The notes under the pieces are model-generated. The model worked only from the letters and a program-made list of their open reading frames with translations. It did no database searches and was not told the DNA's origin. Below are positions 33,451 to 42,116 of a DNA stretch of 64,000 nucleotides, piece after piece. Positions within the stretch are counted from its first letter, which is position 1; each line of letters opens with the position of its first letter. The position numbers and the translations under genes are program-made. Origin of the DNA: Burkholderiales bacterium (lineage in GTDB: Bacteria; Pseudomonadota; Gammaproteobacteria; Burkholderiales; SG8-41); assembly GCA_036262035.1 (NCBI GenBank), contig DATAJS010000023.1, positions 217,982 to 281,981 on the forward strand, in the 5' to 3' direction.

Positions 33451-35106
33451 ATGAAAGTCTACGAACGCATCGCGCAAGCTTTCAAAGGCGAAGGAGTCAC
33501 CCACATCTTCGGCATGATGGGCGACGGCAACATGTACTGGTGGGACGCGCTCGACAAGCTGGGCGGCGTCAACCTCTGGGAAGTGCGGCACGAAGGCGTC
33601 GGTCTCGGCATGGCCGACGGCTGGGCGCGCCACACCCACGACGTCGGCGTCTGCACCGCGACGTGCGGCCCGGGCGTGACACAGCTTGCGACCGGCTTCG
33701 TCACCGCGGCGCGCGCGAATTCCCCGCTCGTCGCGTTCGTCGGCGAGTATCCGCGCCGCGACCAGGATTACATCCAGAAATACGACCAGGCGCCGTTCGC
33801 CGCGGCGTGCGAAGCGGGCTTCGTGCGCATCGAGACCCCCGAGTACACCGACGAGGCGATCCGCAAGGCGTTCTATCTCGCGAAGACCGAGTCGCGGCCG
33901 ATCATGCTCTCCGCGCCGATGGACGTGCAGCAGGCGAAGCTCGAGGACGACGACGCGTACGTGCCCTCCTCCACGCTGTTCCCGTCGCCGCGGCTGGTGC
34001 GTCCCGACGAGAAAGCGCTCGAGCAGGCCGTCGAGGCGATCGCGAAAGCGAAGAAGCCGGTGATCGTCGCCGGACGCGGCGCGATCTGGTCGGGCGCCGG
34101 CGAAGCGATCCAGTCGCTCGCGAAACGCACCGGCGCGCTGGTGGCGACCACTTTGCGCGGCAAGAACTGGATGGCGGACAAGGATTACCACGCCGGCATC
34201 TCCGGCCTGTACGCGACCAAGACCGCGATGGAGTACTTCCACGAAGCCGACCTCGTGATCGCGGTGGGCGCGAGCATGAACCGCTACACCACCGAGCACG
34301 GTTATCTCTATCCCAACGCGAAGTACGTCCACCTCGATCCCAAGCCGCACGTCATGATGGGCATGGGTCGCAGCGCCGACATCTACCTGCAGACCGACGG
34401 GCGCATCGGCGTCGAAGCGCTGGACGCGGCGCTCGCAAAGCGCGGCCACTCGAACACGGGATTCCGCACCGGCGAAGTCCTCGAACGCCTCGCCAACCAG
34501 TACGAGGACCGCACCGCGTTCGACGTCGAGCCCGGCACCATGGATCCGCGCGCGCTCTGCCGCGCGATCGACGAGGTGATCCCGCAGAGCATCGCGGTGT
34601 GCGGCGGCAGCGGCGCGAGCTCGGGCTTCGCGACGATGAACCTGACCAGGCCGCGGCCGTACTATCACACCGCGCAGTTCTTCGGCTGCATCGGGCAGAT
34701 GCTGCCGGCCGCGATGGGCATCATCGCGGCGAGCGGCATGAAGCCGCTGGTGCTGATCGACGGCGACGCGAGCACGATGATGCACCTGTCGGACTTCGAC
34801 ACCGCGGTGCGCTACAAGCTGCCGCTGCTGATCGTCGTGCAGAACGACCAGGCGCTCGGCTCCGAGTACCACAAGATGAACGCGCACAAGATGGACGCGA
34901 TGCTCTCCACGATCCCGACGCCGGACATGGGCTCGGTCGCCCGCGCCTACGGCGGCCGCGGAACGCTCGCGACCACCGTCGAGCAGGCGCGCGCCGCGGC
35001 CGCGCAGTGGGTGCAGGACCCGGCGCCGACGATCATCGACTGCCGCATCTCGCGCAACGTGCTGACGATCGCCAACCGGCGAGTGCTCTACGGCATGGAC
35101 GAATAG
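33451..35106 (+). CDS. ThDP-dependent enzyme (acetolactate-synthase-like)
   Basis: A 551-residue protein with all three parts of the acetohydroxyacid synthase/benzoylformate decarboxylase fold. PYR domain has the catalytic glutamate Glu48 (RHEGVGLGMADG). A central domain is about 190-325. The PP domain has the Mg/ThDP motif D437-G-D and downstream QNDQALG. It lacks the FAD-binding signature expected of biosynthetic IlvB and has no IlvN partner, so a catabolic 2-oxoacid decarboxylase or lyase is more likely. It stands alone, following oxyR by about 95 bp. Confidence 0.88.
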   Translation: MKVYERIAQAFKGEGVTHIFGMMGDGNMYWWDALDKLGGVNLWEVRHEGVGLGMADGWARHTHDVGVCTATCGPGVTQLATGFVTAARANSPLVAFVGEYPRRDQDYIQKYDQAPFAAACEAGFVRIETPEYTDEAIRKAFYLAKTESRPIMLSAPMDVQQAKLEDDDAYVPSSTLFPSPRLVRPDEKALEQAVEAIAKAKKPVIVAGRGAIWSGAGEAIQSLAKRTGALVATTLRGKNWMADKDYHAGISGLYATKTAMEYFHEADLVIAVGASMNRYTTEHGYLYPNAKYVHLDPKPHVMMGMGRSADIYLQTDGRIGVEALDAALAKRGHSNTGFRTGEVLERLANQYEDRTAFDVEPGTMDPRALCRAIDEVIPQSIAVCGGSGASSGFATMNLTRPRPYYHTAQFFGCIGQMLPAAMGIIAASGMKPLVLIDGDASTMMHLSDFDTAVRYKLPLLIVVQNDQALGSEYHKMNAHKMDAMLSTIPTPDMGSVARAYGGRGTLATTVEQARAAAAQWVQDPAPTIIDCRISRNVLTIANRRVLYGMDE

Positions 35107-35115
35107 CCGCATACC

Positions 35116-35212
35116 GTCATTGCGAGGAGCGGCAGCGACGCAGCAATCCCGACGCGGTCGATGCCGTGCGCCACGAGATCGCGTCGGATCGCTGCGCGAG
35201 TCTCGCGATGAC
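35116..35212. repeat. interspersed palindromic repeat (REP-like), copy 1
   Basis: The 97-bp element begins GTCATTGCGAGGAGCGGCAG and ends in CTCGCGATGAC, so its ends are inverted copies. It contains GCAGCAATCCCGACGCG. It lies between the convergent ThDP-enzyme and flavoprotein genes, and its right edge touches the stop codon of the latter. A related copy in the opposite orientation is at 37632-37672. Confidence 0.75.
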
Positions 35213-36582
35213 TAAGTAAGCGGCTCGAGCGAGCCGAGCAGCGTCGGCAGGAGCTCGGAGACGGTCGGGTGCACGTGGACCGCGCGCTGCATGACCGTGT
35301 ACGGCGCGCGCGCGTACATGAGGTCGGCGATGGTGTGCACGACCTCGTCGCCTTCGATGCCGAGCAGCGCCGCGCCGAGGAACTGCTTGCTGCCGGCGTC
35401 GACGAGCACTTTCATGAAGCCCTGCGTCTCGCCGCGCTCGCGCGCGCGGCCGACGCGGGTCATCGGCATTCGGCCGATCAGCGCCTTGCGCCCCGATTTG
35501 CGCACTTCGGCCTCGCTCATGCCGACGCGTCCCAGCGGCGGATCGACGAACAGCGCATAGATCGGGATGCGGTCGCTGACGCGGCGTTTGTCGCCGTCGA
35601 GCAGGTTCGCCGCGACGATCTCGTAATCGTTGTACGAGGTATGCGTAAAGGCGCCGCGGCCGTTCGCCTCGCCGAGCGCCCAGATGCCGGGCACGCTGGT
35701 GCGCAGCTCGTCGTCGACGGTGATGAAGCCGCGCTCGTCTTTCGCCACGCCGGCCTGCTCGAGGCCGAGGTCGTCGGTGTTGGGGGTACGGCCGGTGGCG
35801 ATCAGGAGGTGCGAGCCGATCGCGTCCTCGCGCCGCCCTTCGCAGTCGTTGCGCACGCGCACGCCCTCGCCTTCGCGCGACACCTCGAGGCACTTCGAGG
35901 CGAGCTTGAACTCGATGCCCTCGCGCTCGAGCATCGCCTGCACTTCGCGCGACACGTCCTCGTCTTCGCGGCCGATGAGGCGAGGTCCCATCTCCACCAC
36001 GGTGACCCGGCTCCCGAAGCGGCGATACATCTGCGCGAACTCGAGGCCGATGTAGCTGCCGCCGACGATCACCAGATGCTCGGGGAGGAAGTCCACCCCC
36101 ATCATGCCGGAATTGTCGAAGTGCTTCACTGCGTCGAGCCCTTCGATGCCGCGCGCGGCCGAGCGCGCGCCGACGTCGAGGAAGATCTGCGGCGCTTCGA
36201 GCACCTCGTCGTTCACGCGCACCCGCGTCGGGGCTTCGAAGCGCGCGTGGCCGCGGACGAGCGTGAGGTTCGGCGTCTCGCCGAGCCATTTCTCGAGGCC
36301 GTCCGAGGACTGGCGCACCACGTCGTCCTTGCGCGCCTTGACCCGCGCCATGTCGACGCGCACGTCCTGCACATCGACCCCGTGCTCGCCCGCGATGCGG
36401 GCGAAGTGCGCGACGCGCGCACTCGCGATCAACGTCTTGGTCGGGATGCATCCGACGTTCACGCACGTGCCGCCGAGGAGCTTGCGCTCCACGATGGCGG
36501 TGCGGCGGCCGGAGTTCGCGAGGCGAACGGCCAGAGACGGGCCGGCCTGCCCGGCTCCGATGACGATGGCGTCGAAGTTCAT
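35212..36582 (-). CDS. mercuric-reductase-like FAD disulfide oxidoreductase
   Basis: A 456-residue class I pyridine nucleotide-disulfide oxidoreductase. FAD motif GAGQAGPS (9-16), redox disulfide C40-VNVG-C45 in GGTCVNVGCIPTKT, NAD motif VGGSYIGLEFA, second FAD motif GIWALGEANGR, and the C-terminal His-Glu dyad HVHPTVSELLP. It lacks the N-terminal metal-binding domain and the C-terminal vicinal cysteines of MerA, so mercury reduction is unlikely. Related proteins are annotated only as FAD-containing oxidoreductases; the disulfide substrate is unknown. Confidence 0.9.
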   Translation of the reverse strand: MNFDAIVIGAGQAGPSLAVRLANSGRRTAIVERKLLGGTCVNVGCIPTKTLIASARVAHFARIAGEHGVDVQDVRVDMARVKARKDDVVRQSSDGLEKWLGETPNLTLVRGHARFEAPTRVRVNDEVLEAPQIFLDVGARSAARGIEGLDAVKHFDNSGMMGVDFLPEHLVIVGGSYIGLEFAQMYRRFGSRVTVVEMGPRLIGREDEDVSREVQAMLEREGIEFKLASKCLEVSREGEGVRVRNDCEGRREDAIGSHLLIATGRTPNTDDLGLEQAGVAKDERGFITVDDELRTSVPGIWALGEANGRGAFTHTSYNDYEIVAANLLDGDKRRVSDRIPIYALFVDPPLGRVGMSEAEVRKSGRKALIGRMPMTRVGRARERGETQGFMKVLVDAGSKQFLGAALLGIEGDEVVHTIADLMYARAPYTVMQRAVHVHPTVSELLPTLLGSLEPLT

Positions 36583-36651
36583 TGGGAATCCCCTTCACAG
36601 TGCGCGTCGAAGATGCTTCCATGCGGTCTTGATCAGCAACAGGAGCGGCTC

Positions 36652-37620
36652 ATGACCCGGATCCGACCGATCGCGTATGCCCTTGTCGCCTTGTCGTGCG
36701 CAGGCGCGGCGACCGCGGCCGACTATCCGACCAAGGCGATACGCGTGCTCGTCGGCTTCGCGCCGGGCGGCTCCGCCGACATCATCGCACGCAGCGTCGG
36801 ACAAAAGCTCTCCGACGCGTTCAGGCAGCCCGTGGTGGTCGACAACCGCAGCGGCGCCTCCGGCATCATCGCGACCGAGCTCGCAGCGAAAGCCGATCCG
36901 GACGGTTACACGCTGCTCGAAGCGACGATGACCACGCACGGCATCGGTCCGCACCTCTACAAGAAGCTCCCGTACGACGCGGTGCGCGATTTCGAGGCGG
37001 TCGCGCAGCTCGTGCGCATCCCGCTCGTCCTGTTCGTCAACGCGTCGGTGCCCGGCACGACGCTCGCCGATTTCATCGCGGCGACCAGGGCCCATCCGGG
37101 CAAATACAGTTACGCCTCCGCGGGCGCGGGCAGCCCGCCGCATCTCGTGGCGGAGCTCTTCAAGCTGAAGACCGGCGCGCAGCTCACCCACGTGCCTTAC
37201 AAGGGCACCGGCGCGGCGCTGCCCGACGTCGTCGCGGGACAGGTGCAGATGATGATCGACGGGCCGCCGCCGTTCCTGCCGTTCGTGAAGTCGGGGAAGC
37301 TGAAAGCGCTCGCCGCGGCGAGCGACAAGCGCAATCCCTCGCTGCCCTCGGTCCCGACGTTCGCCGAAGCCGGCATCGCGGGCATGGAGGCCGGGCTCTG
37401 GTACGGCATCCTCGCGCCGAAGCGCACGCCCGAGGCGATCGTCGCGAAGCTCAACGCCGAGATCAATCGCGCGCTGGCGCACGCCGACCTGCGCGAGCGC
37501 TTCGCGTCGATGTCGGTCGAGATCGTCGGCGGATCGCCCGAGGCGTTCGCGCGCTACATCGACTCGGAATCGAAGCGCTGGGGCGAGGTGGTGCGCGCTG
37601 CGAACATCAAGGTCGAGTAA
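36652..37620 (+). CDS. Bug/TctC-family periplasmic solute-binding receptor
   Basis: A 322-residue receptor with AGGAG 8 bp before the ATG. The signal peptide ends in ATA near residue 22, followed by ADYPTKAIRVLVGFAPGG. Family marks: GGSADIIARSVG, DNRSGASGIIA, DPDGYTLL, HVPYKGTGAALP and SVPTFAEAGI. No permease genes are near. It is divergent from the flavoprotein gene, 69 bp apart. Confidence 0.93.
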   Translation: MTRIRPIAYALVALSCAGAATAADYPTKAIRVLVGFAPGGSADIIARSVGQKLSDAFRQPVVVDNRSGASGIIATELAAKADPDGYTLLEATMTTHGIGPHLYKKLPYDAVRDFEAVAQLVRIPLVLFVNASVPGTTLADFIAATRAHPGKYSYASAGAGSPPHLVAELFKLKTGAQLTHVPYKGTGAALPDVVAGQVQMMIDGPPPFLPFVKSGKLKALAAASDKRNPSLPSVPTFAEAGIAGMEAGLWYGILAPKRTPEAIVAKLNAEINRALAHADLRERFASMSVEIVGGSPEAFARYIDSESKRWGEVVRAANIKVE

Positions 37621-37631
37621 GCCGAGCGCCT

Positions 37632-37672
37632 CGGGATTGCTTCGTCGCCGCGCGGCGGCTCGTCGCAATGAC
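37632..37672. repeat. interspersed palindromic repeat (REP-like), copy 2
   Basis: The opposite strand reads GTCATTGCGACGAGCCGCCG and then GCGACGAAGCAATCCCG, matching the left half of the 35116-35212 element. An inner palindrome, GCCGCGCGGC, can form a hairpin. It sits between convergent Bug and MltD genes. Confidence 0.65.
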
Positions 37673-37688
37673 CCTGCATGACAACCGC

Positions 37689-39122
37689 TCAGCGCCGCTT
37701 GCGCGCCACGGCTTTGGTCCGCGTTTTCGTCGCCTTCACTTTCACCTTCACCTTGGCCTTCGCGCGCGAGGTCGCGCGATGGCGGTGCGGCGCACGCGCC
37801 GCGGCGCGCGACGCGTGGCGGTGCTTGCCTTTCTTGAACTTCGCCTTCACCGCCTTGAACGCCTGAGGCAGCGTAACCGGGCGCACCGCGATGTCCGGCA
37901 GCTCAGGCTCCTCGACGCCTGCCTGCACTCTCACCAGCAGCGGCTGGCCGACCGCGAAACGCCGGCCGCTCACCCCGCTCACCCGCTTGATCTCGTCGAA
38001 CGTCATGCCGTGACTCGCCGCGATCTGCCGCACCTTCTGGCCGCGGCGCAGGCGCACGACCTTCCAGGAGACCAGCGGCTTGTCGTGCTTCTGCAGGTTC
38101 ACGAGAAAAATGCGCACCTTCTTGCGCGGCAGCACGATGCGCTCGCCTTCGCCCGCCTTGATGATCGGCTTGCGATGCGCGGGGTTGAGGAACCTGAACT
38201 TCTCGATCGGCAGCTCGGCCAGCTTCGCGGCGAGCGCCACGTCGATGTGCTCCTGCACGTCGACGGTCTCCAGATACGGCTCGTTCGCGATGTCCGCGAT
38301 GTCGAGCCCGTAGCGCTCCGGATCGGACATCAGGTTCTTCACCGCGATGAGCTTCGGCACGTACTCGCGCGTCTCGGCCGGAAGCGTCAAGGCTTCGTAG
38401 TCGTCCGGCAGGCCCCGCGCGCGGTTGCGCTCGATCGCGCGCGAGACCGCGCCTTCGCCGCAGTTGTACGCGGCGAGCGCGAGCGGCCAGTCGCCGAACT
38501 GGGCGTAGAGCTTCTGCAGATAGTCGAGCGCGGCATCGGTGGCTTCGATGACGTCGCGCCGTCCGTCGTACCACCAGCTCTGGCGCAGGCCGTAATGCTT
38601 CCCCGTGGACGCGATGAACTGCCACATGCCGGATGCGTCCGCCTTGGAGTACGCCACCGGGTTGTACGCGCTCTCGATCATCGGCAGCAGCGCGATCTCC
38701 ATCGGCATGCCGCGCTTCTCCACCTCCTCCACGACGTAATAGAGGAAGCTGCTGCTGCGCTCGATCATCCGCGCCACGTAGTCCGGCCGACTGGAATACC
38801 ACTGCTCCCACTCGCGGACGAACGCGTTGTCGATCGCCGGCAGGCGGTATCCCGCCTCGATGCGCGTCCACAAGCTGGCGGGCGGCGGCGGTTCGGCGGC
38901 GGGCTGTTTCGGTTCGGGAACGGTCGCGAGCTCGACGGCCGGCTCGAGCACCGGCGAAGCTTCGACCGTGGTCCCCGCTTCGGGATTTGCGATCGGGGGG
39001 ACCGTCGTCTCGTCACGCGTCTCGACGAGCGGTGACTTGTCCGGGTGAATCGTCGCGGGCGGCGGTGCCACCTGCGCACAACCTGCCATCGCGACGAAGA
39101 CGACGACTGCGATCTTCTGCAT
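37689..39122 (-). CDS. mltD: MltD-like membrane-bound lytic murein transglycosylase
   Basis: A 477-residue lipoprotein with lipobox A-M-A-G-C (Cys15). A Pro/Glu-rich linker covers about 20-80. The SLT domain has catalytic Glu150 in PMIESAYNP and the ASGMWQFIASTGKHYGL and LALAAYNCGEG motifs. One LysM-like segment (WKVVRLRRGQKVRQIAASHG) is near residue 360-405. It cleaves the MurNAc-GlcNAc bond to give 1,6-anhydromuropeptides. The last 55 residues are an unusual tail almost wholly of Lys, Arg, His, Ala and Thr, including KAKVKVKVKATKTRTKA; such tails are not part of MltD. Confidence 0.92.
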   Translation of the reverse strand: MQKIAVVVFVAMAGCAQVAPPPATIHPDKSPLVETRDETTVPPIANPEAGTTVEASPVLEPAVELATVPEPKQPAAEPPPPASLWTRIEAGYRLPAIDNAFVREWEQWYSSRPDYVARMIERSSSFLYYVVEEVEKRGMPMEIALLPMIESAYNPVAYSKADASGMWQFIASTGKHYGLRQSWWYDGRRDVIEATDAALDYLQKLYAQFGDWPLALAAYNCGEGAVSRAIERNRARGLPDDYEALTLPAETREYVPKLIAVKNLMSDPERYGLDIADIANEPYLETVDVQEHIDVALAAKLAELPIEKFRFLNPAHRKPIIKAGEGERIVLPRKKVRIFLVNLQKHDKPLVSWKVVRLRRGQKVRQIAASHGMTFDEIKRVSGVSGRRFAVGQPLLVRVQAGVEEPELPDIAVRPVTLPQAFKAVKAKFKKGKHRHASRAAARAPHRHRATSRAKAKVKVKVKATKTRTKAVARKRR

Positions 39123-39214
39123 TCTTGCGCGGCGATGTTAGCGGCCGCGGCCGATGCAGGTCAATCACTTCATGCTCGAACGCCCACGATAACGGCATAA
39201 GAGCGCGACAAACC

Positions 39215-40471
39215 TCACGCGCCTTTGCCCGTCACGTCGGTCTGCGCCTGCGCGGGCGCGCGCGCATCGCCGGCGACCTGCACCTCGGGATGCGACGGCT
39301 TCTTGATCGCCGACGAATCCCCTTTGCCGGCGCGCACCGGCGGCGGCGCCGCCGCCGGATGAGCAGTGTCGTGCTCCGCGCGGTCGAGCTCGGCGCGCAT
39401 GCGAGGCAGCGCGTCCGGATGCTCGCGCTGCAGGAAATCGATCAGCGCCTCGCGCACGCGGCAGCGCAGGTCCCACGCGAGCGACGCGTCGCCGGCGCTG
39501 ACGAGCGCCCGTATCTGCACCGCGCGCTCGTTCGCTTCGGTCACCTGGATCATGCACACGCGCCGGTCCCATTCCGGCGCCGCCTCGCACACGCGCTCGA
39601 GCTCGGCGCGCAGCGGCGCGAGCGGCACGCGGTAGTCCACCCACAGGTACACGGTGCCGAGCAGTTGCGAGCCGGTTCGCGTCCAGTTCTGGAACGGGTG
39701 CTGGATGATCCACTCGAGCGGAACGACGAGACGCCGCTCGTCCCAGATCTTGACGACGACGTACGTCGCGGTGATCTCCTCGATGCGTCCCCACTCGTTC
39801 TCCATGATGACCACGTCGTCGAGGCGGATCGGTTGAGTGAGCGCGATCTGCAGCCCGGCGATGAGGTTGCCGAAGACCGGCCGCGCGGCGATACCGCCGA
39901 CCACACCCACGACGCCCGCGGAGGCGAGCAGGCTCGCGCCCACCTGACGCATGCCCGGCAACGTCATCAGCAGCGCGGCGCCGCCGACGATCAGCACGAA
40001 GAACTTGACCGTGCGGGTGAGCACGCGCGTCTGCGTCTGGATGCGGCGCGCCTGCAGGTTGTCGGTCACCGTCGCCGGGTGCAACCGCACGATCGCCTCC
40101 CCGACCGCGCCGACGGCGCGCAGCGCCATCCACGTCAGCGCAGCGATGAGCGTCATCGTGACCGCGCGCTCGGCGAGCGCACGCGCAGGCAGGTCCTCGG
40201 GCGCGCCGCTCAACACGAGCACGAACGCGAGGAGCGGCGCCGCCAGCCGGGCGGGCGCCGCCGTGAACTCGACGACCGTGCTCGCGATCACGCTGAAGCG
40301 CGCGATGCGCCGGAGCACTGCGTAAGCGATATGCTGGGCCGCGACGGCGACCACGGCGCCGACCGTCCCGAGGATCGCGACGGTCAGCCACGGATACGTG
40401 TAATCGAGCAAATCTTTCAAAACTCCAGACCTCCTTACGGTACGCGCAGACAAAATCGTGCGACCCAGCAA
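39215..40471 (-). CDS. MscS-family mechanosensitive channel protein
   Basis: A 418-residue membrane protein with about four to five TM helices in residues 25-215. The pore-lining TM3 is Ala/Gly-rich (LLASAGVVGVVGGIAARPVFGNL), followed by the MscS beta domain (GLQIALTQPIRLDDVVI, GRIEEITATYVVVKIWDERRLVVP, NWTRTGSQ). The C-terminus (about 350-418) is a disordered Ala/Pro-rich tail. It releases solutes at hypo-osmotic shock. The start is uncertain: an internal start nearer LKDLLDYTYPW would remove about 17 residues. Confidence 0.92.
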   Translation of the reverse strand: MLGRTILSARTVRRSGVLKDLLDYTYPWLTVAILGTVGAVVAVAAQHIAYAVLRRIARFSVIASTVVEFTAAPARLAAPLLAFVLVLSGAPEDLPARALAERAVTMTLIAALTWMALRAVGAVGEAIVRLHPATVTDNLQARRIQTQTRVLTRTVKFFVLIVGGAALLMTLPGMRQVGASLLASAGVVGVVGGIAARPVFGNLIAGLQIALTQPIRLDDVVIMENEWGRIEEITATYVVVKIWDERRLVVPLEWIIQHPFQNWTRTGSQLLGTVYLWVDYRVPLAPLRAELERVCEAAPEWDRRVCMIQVTEANERAVQIRALVSAGDASLAWDLRCRVREALIDFLQREHPDALPRMRAELDRAEHDTAHPAAAPPPVRAGKGDSSAIKKPSHPEVQVAGDARAPAQAQTDVTGKGA

Positions 40472-40565
40472 TAATCGATCCGCGGTTCGCGCGCGCGTAA
40501 GATTCGCAAGCCCGGCACGGTCCCACGATCACGAGCGCGCACAGGCCGCGCATACGGGGACACGC

Positions 40566-40772
40566 ATGAAAAACGAACAGGGGACCGCAAATCCGGTGCG
40601 CTGGTACTTCTACCGGCAGGAATCAGGCGCGTGGTACTGGGACGCCGTCGCGGCCAACGGCGCCATCCTGGCGCGCTCGAGCGACGGATTCCAGACGCGC
40701 CCGCAGTCGGTGCAGGACGCGAGAGCGCACGGCTATACCGGCATCGCGCAGTCGCAGTGCGTCACCTCCTGA
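40566..40772 (+). CDS. small YegP/DUF1508-like protein
   Basis: A 68-residue protein. VRWYFYRQESGAWYWDAVAA and NGAILARSSDGF, followed by a short helix containing ARAHGY, resemble one repeat of the DUF1508 (YegP) fold, in which an aromatic strand pair packs on a helix. Function unknown. No signal peptide. It stands alone, divergent from the MscS-like gene. Confidence 0.6.
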   Translation: MKNEQGTANPVRWYFYRQESGAWYWDAVAANGAILARSSDGFQTRPQSVQDARAHGYTGIAQSQCVTS

Positions 40773-41045
40773 CAACCGCTCGTCCGAGGTGAGGCGGCGC
40801 AGCGAGCGAGGACGGGAATCCATCGCAGGACGATCGGCGTCCCCATCCATGCACCGTACACCATGGTGTGCACCGTTACGGGAAACGAACGGCGCATCCG
40901 GCACCGCCGTTGCAGCGTCGGGCGACGCGCTCCAGGCATCGACGCCGCTCCGTCCTCGCGCAAGCCGCTCATCGCGCCGAAGGCACGGCATTTGCGGGTC
41001 GCGCCGCTGCGGGACTCGACCCGCGAGATGACGGAGGGTAGTTCA

Positions 41046-41381
41046 ATGAATGCGTATCTGAAAGCAGGGGCGCTCGCGGCATCGATCGTCGGCGCGGCGC
41101 TCGCCATGAGCGCGTGCAGCAGCGGCCGCGACACCTCGCGGCAGGACATGGCAGGCATGCACTCGAGCAGCTCGAGCCAGGCGGCGACGCGCAGCGAAGC
41201 CACGCCCAGCGCGCCGGCGAACCGGTCGGAGTCGATGCCCGCACAAACCGCACGGGCCGATACCACTACGGCGCGTCCTTCGACCGCCCGGGAGTCGACG
41301 CCGCCGTCGAGGCCCGAGACGAGCGCGACGGGCACCGCCGGCACGATGGACCAGCCGGCCCCGCGGCAGTCGCGCGGCTGA
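41046..41381 (+). CDS. small Ser/Thr/Pro-rich lipoprotein
   Basis: A 111-residue protein with a clean signal peptide and lipobox A-M-S-A-C (Cys24). The mature part is low-complexity (Ser, Thr, Ala, Pro, Arg) with no predicted fold. ATG at 41046 is preceded by GGAGGG. It may be a surface spacer or stress lipoprotein; I do not recognise a family. The L,D-transpeptidase-like gene follows 71 bp later. Confidence 0.6.
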   Translation: MNAYLKAGALAASIVGAALAMSACSSGRDTSRQDMAGMHSSSSSQAATRSEATPSAPANRSESMPAQTARADTTTARPSTARESTPPSRPETSATGTAGTMDQPAPRQSRG

Positions 41382-41452
41382 CGAGCCCATCCCGGTAGCG
41401 CCCGCATCGACCGCCGCCGCGGATACGGCGGCGCCGCGGCGGGCGCGCTCCG

Positions 41453-42112
41453 ATGCGGATGAAGCGTCTTTACGCCGTCACGGTGAGCGCTGCGCTCGCC
41501 GCAGCGGTCTTCGCGCCGCGCGCGCTGCACGACAGCGGCATCCACGTCGTAGCGGTTCCGCCGCGCGCGCAGTTCGGCGAGCTCGCGGCGAGCGACGACA
41601 CGCGCGACATCGCCGACCGGATCGTCCGCACCGCCGACAACGGCGGCCTGCCTTTCTTCGTCATCGACAAGCGCGCAGCCGCGATCTACGTGTTCGATGC
41701 CGCAGGCCGCGCGCGCGCCAGCGCGCCGGTCCTGCTCGGCATGGCGCTCGGCGACCGATTCGCGCCCGGCGTCGCCGACAAGGACATGTACCAGACTCAA
41801 CCGTCGGAGCGCATCACCCCCGCCGGCCGCTTCCTGGCGCAGCCCGGCATCAACGACCAGGGCCAGGACGTCGTCTGGATCCAGTACGACGCGGGCATCG
41901 CGATGCATGCGGTGCTCGATACGCCCGGCCAGCGCCGCCGCGAACGCCTCGCGACCGCGACGCCCGACGACAACCGTGTCTCGTACGGCTGCGTCAACCT
42001 GCCCACTGACTTCTATCGCGACGTGGTGCGGCCTCTGTTCGACAGCACGCGAGCGGTCGTGTACGTGCTGCCCGACAGCGAGAGCCCGCTCGCTCTCTTC
42101 GCTCGTAATTGA
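41453..42112 (+). CDS. L,D-transpeptidase (YkuD)-like periplasmic protein
   Basis: A 219-residue exported protein with N-terminal signal segment (residues 1-21). The YkuD signature is present in reduced form: His152 in IAMHAVLD and nucleophile Cys180 in RVSYGCVNLPTDFY, matching S-x-G-C-V-N. The family makes 3-3 crosslinks in peptidoglycan or anchors proteins to it. The His-Cys spacing has an Arg-rich insertion (GQRRRERLATATPD) longer than usual. It converges with a lipoprotein gene, with 4 bp between the stops. Confidence 0.83.
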   Translation: MRMKRLYAVTVSAALAAAVFAPRALHDSGIHVVAVPPRAQFGELAASDDTRDIADRIVRTADNGGLPFFVIDKRAAAIYVFDAAGRARASAPVLLGMALGDRFAPGVADKDMYQTQPSERITPAGRFLAQPGINDQGQDVVWIQYDAGIAMHAVLDTPGQRRRERLATATPDDNRVSYGCVNLPTDFYRDVVRPLFDSTRAVVYVLPDSESPLALFARN

Positions 42113-42116
42113 GCGT

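Noticed and set aside
33451..35106. Biosynthetic acetolactate synthase (ilvB).
   Set aside because: No small subunit gene and no branched-chain pathway genes; the sequence belongs to a generic ThDP-enzyme group.
35212..36582. Mercuric reductase (merA).
   Set aside because: No N-terminal metal-binding domain, no C-terminal vicinal cysteines and no mer genes around.
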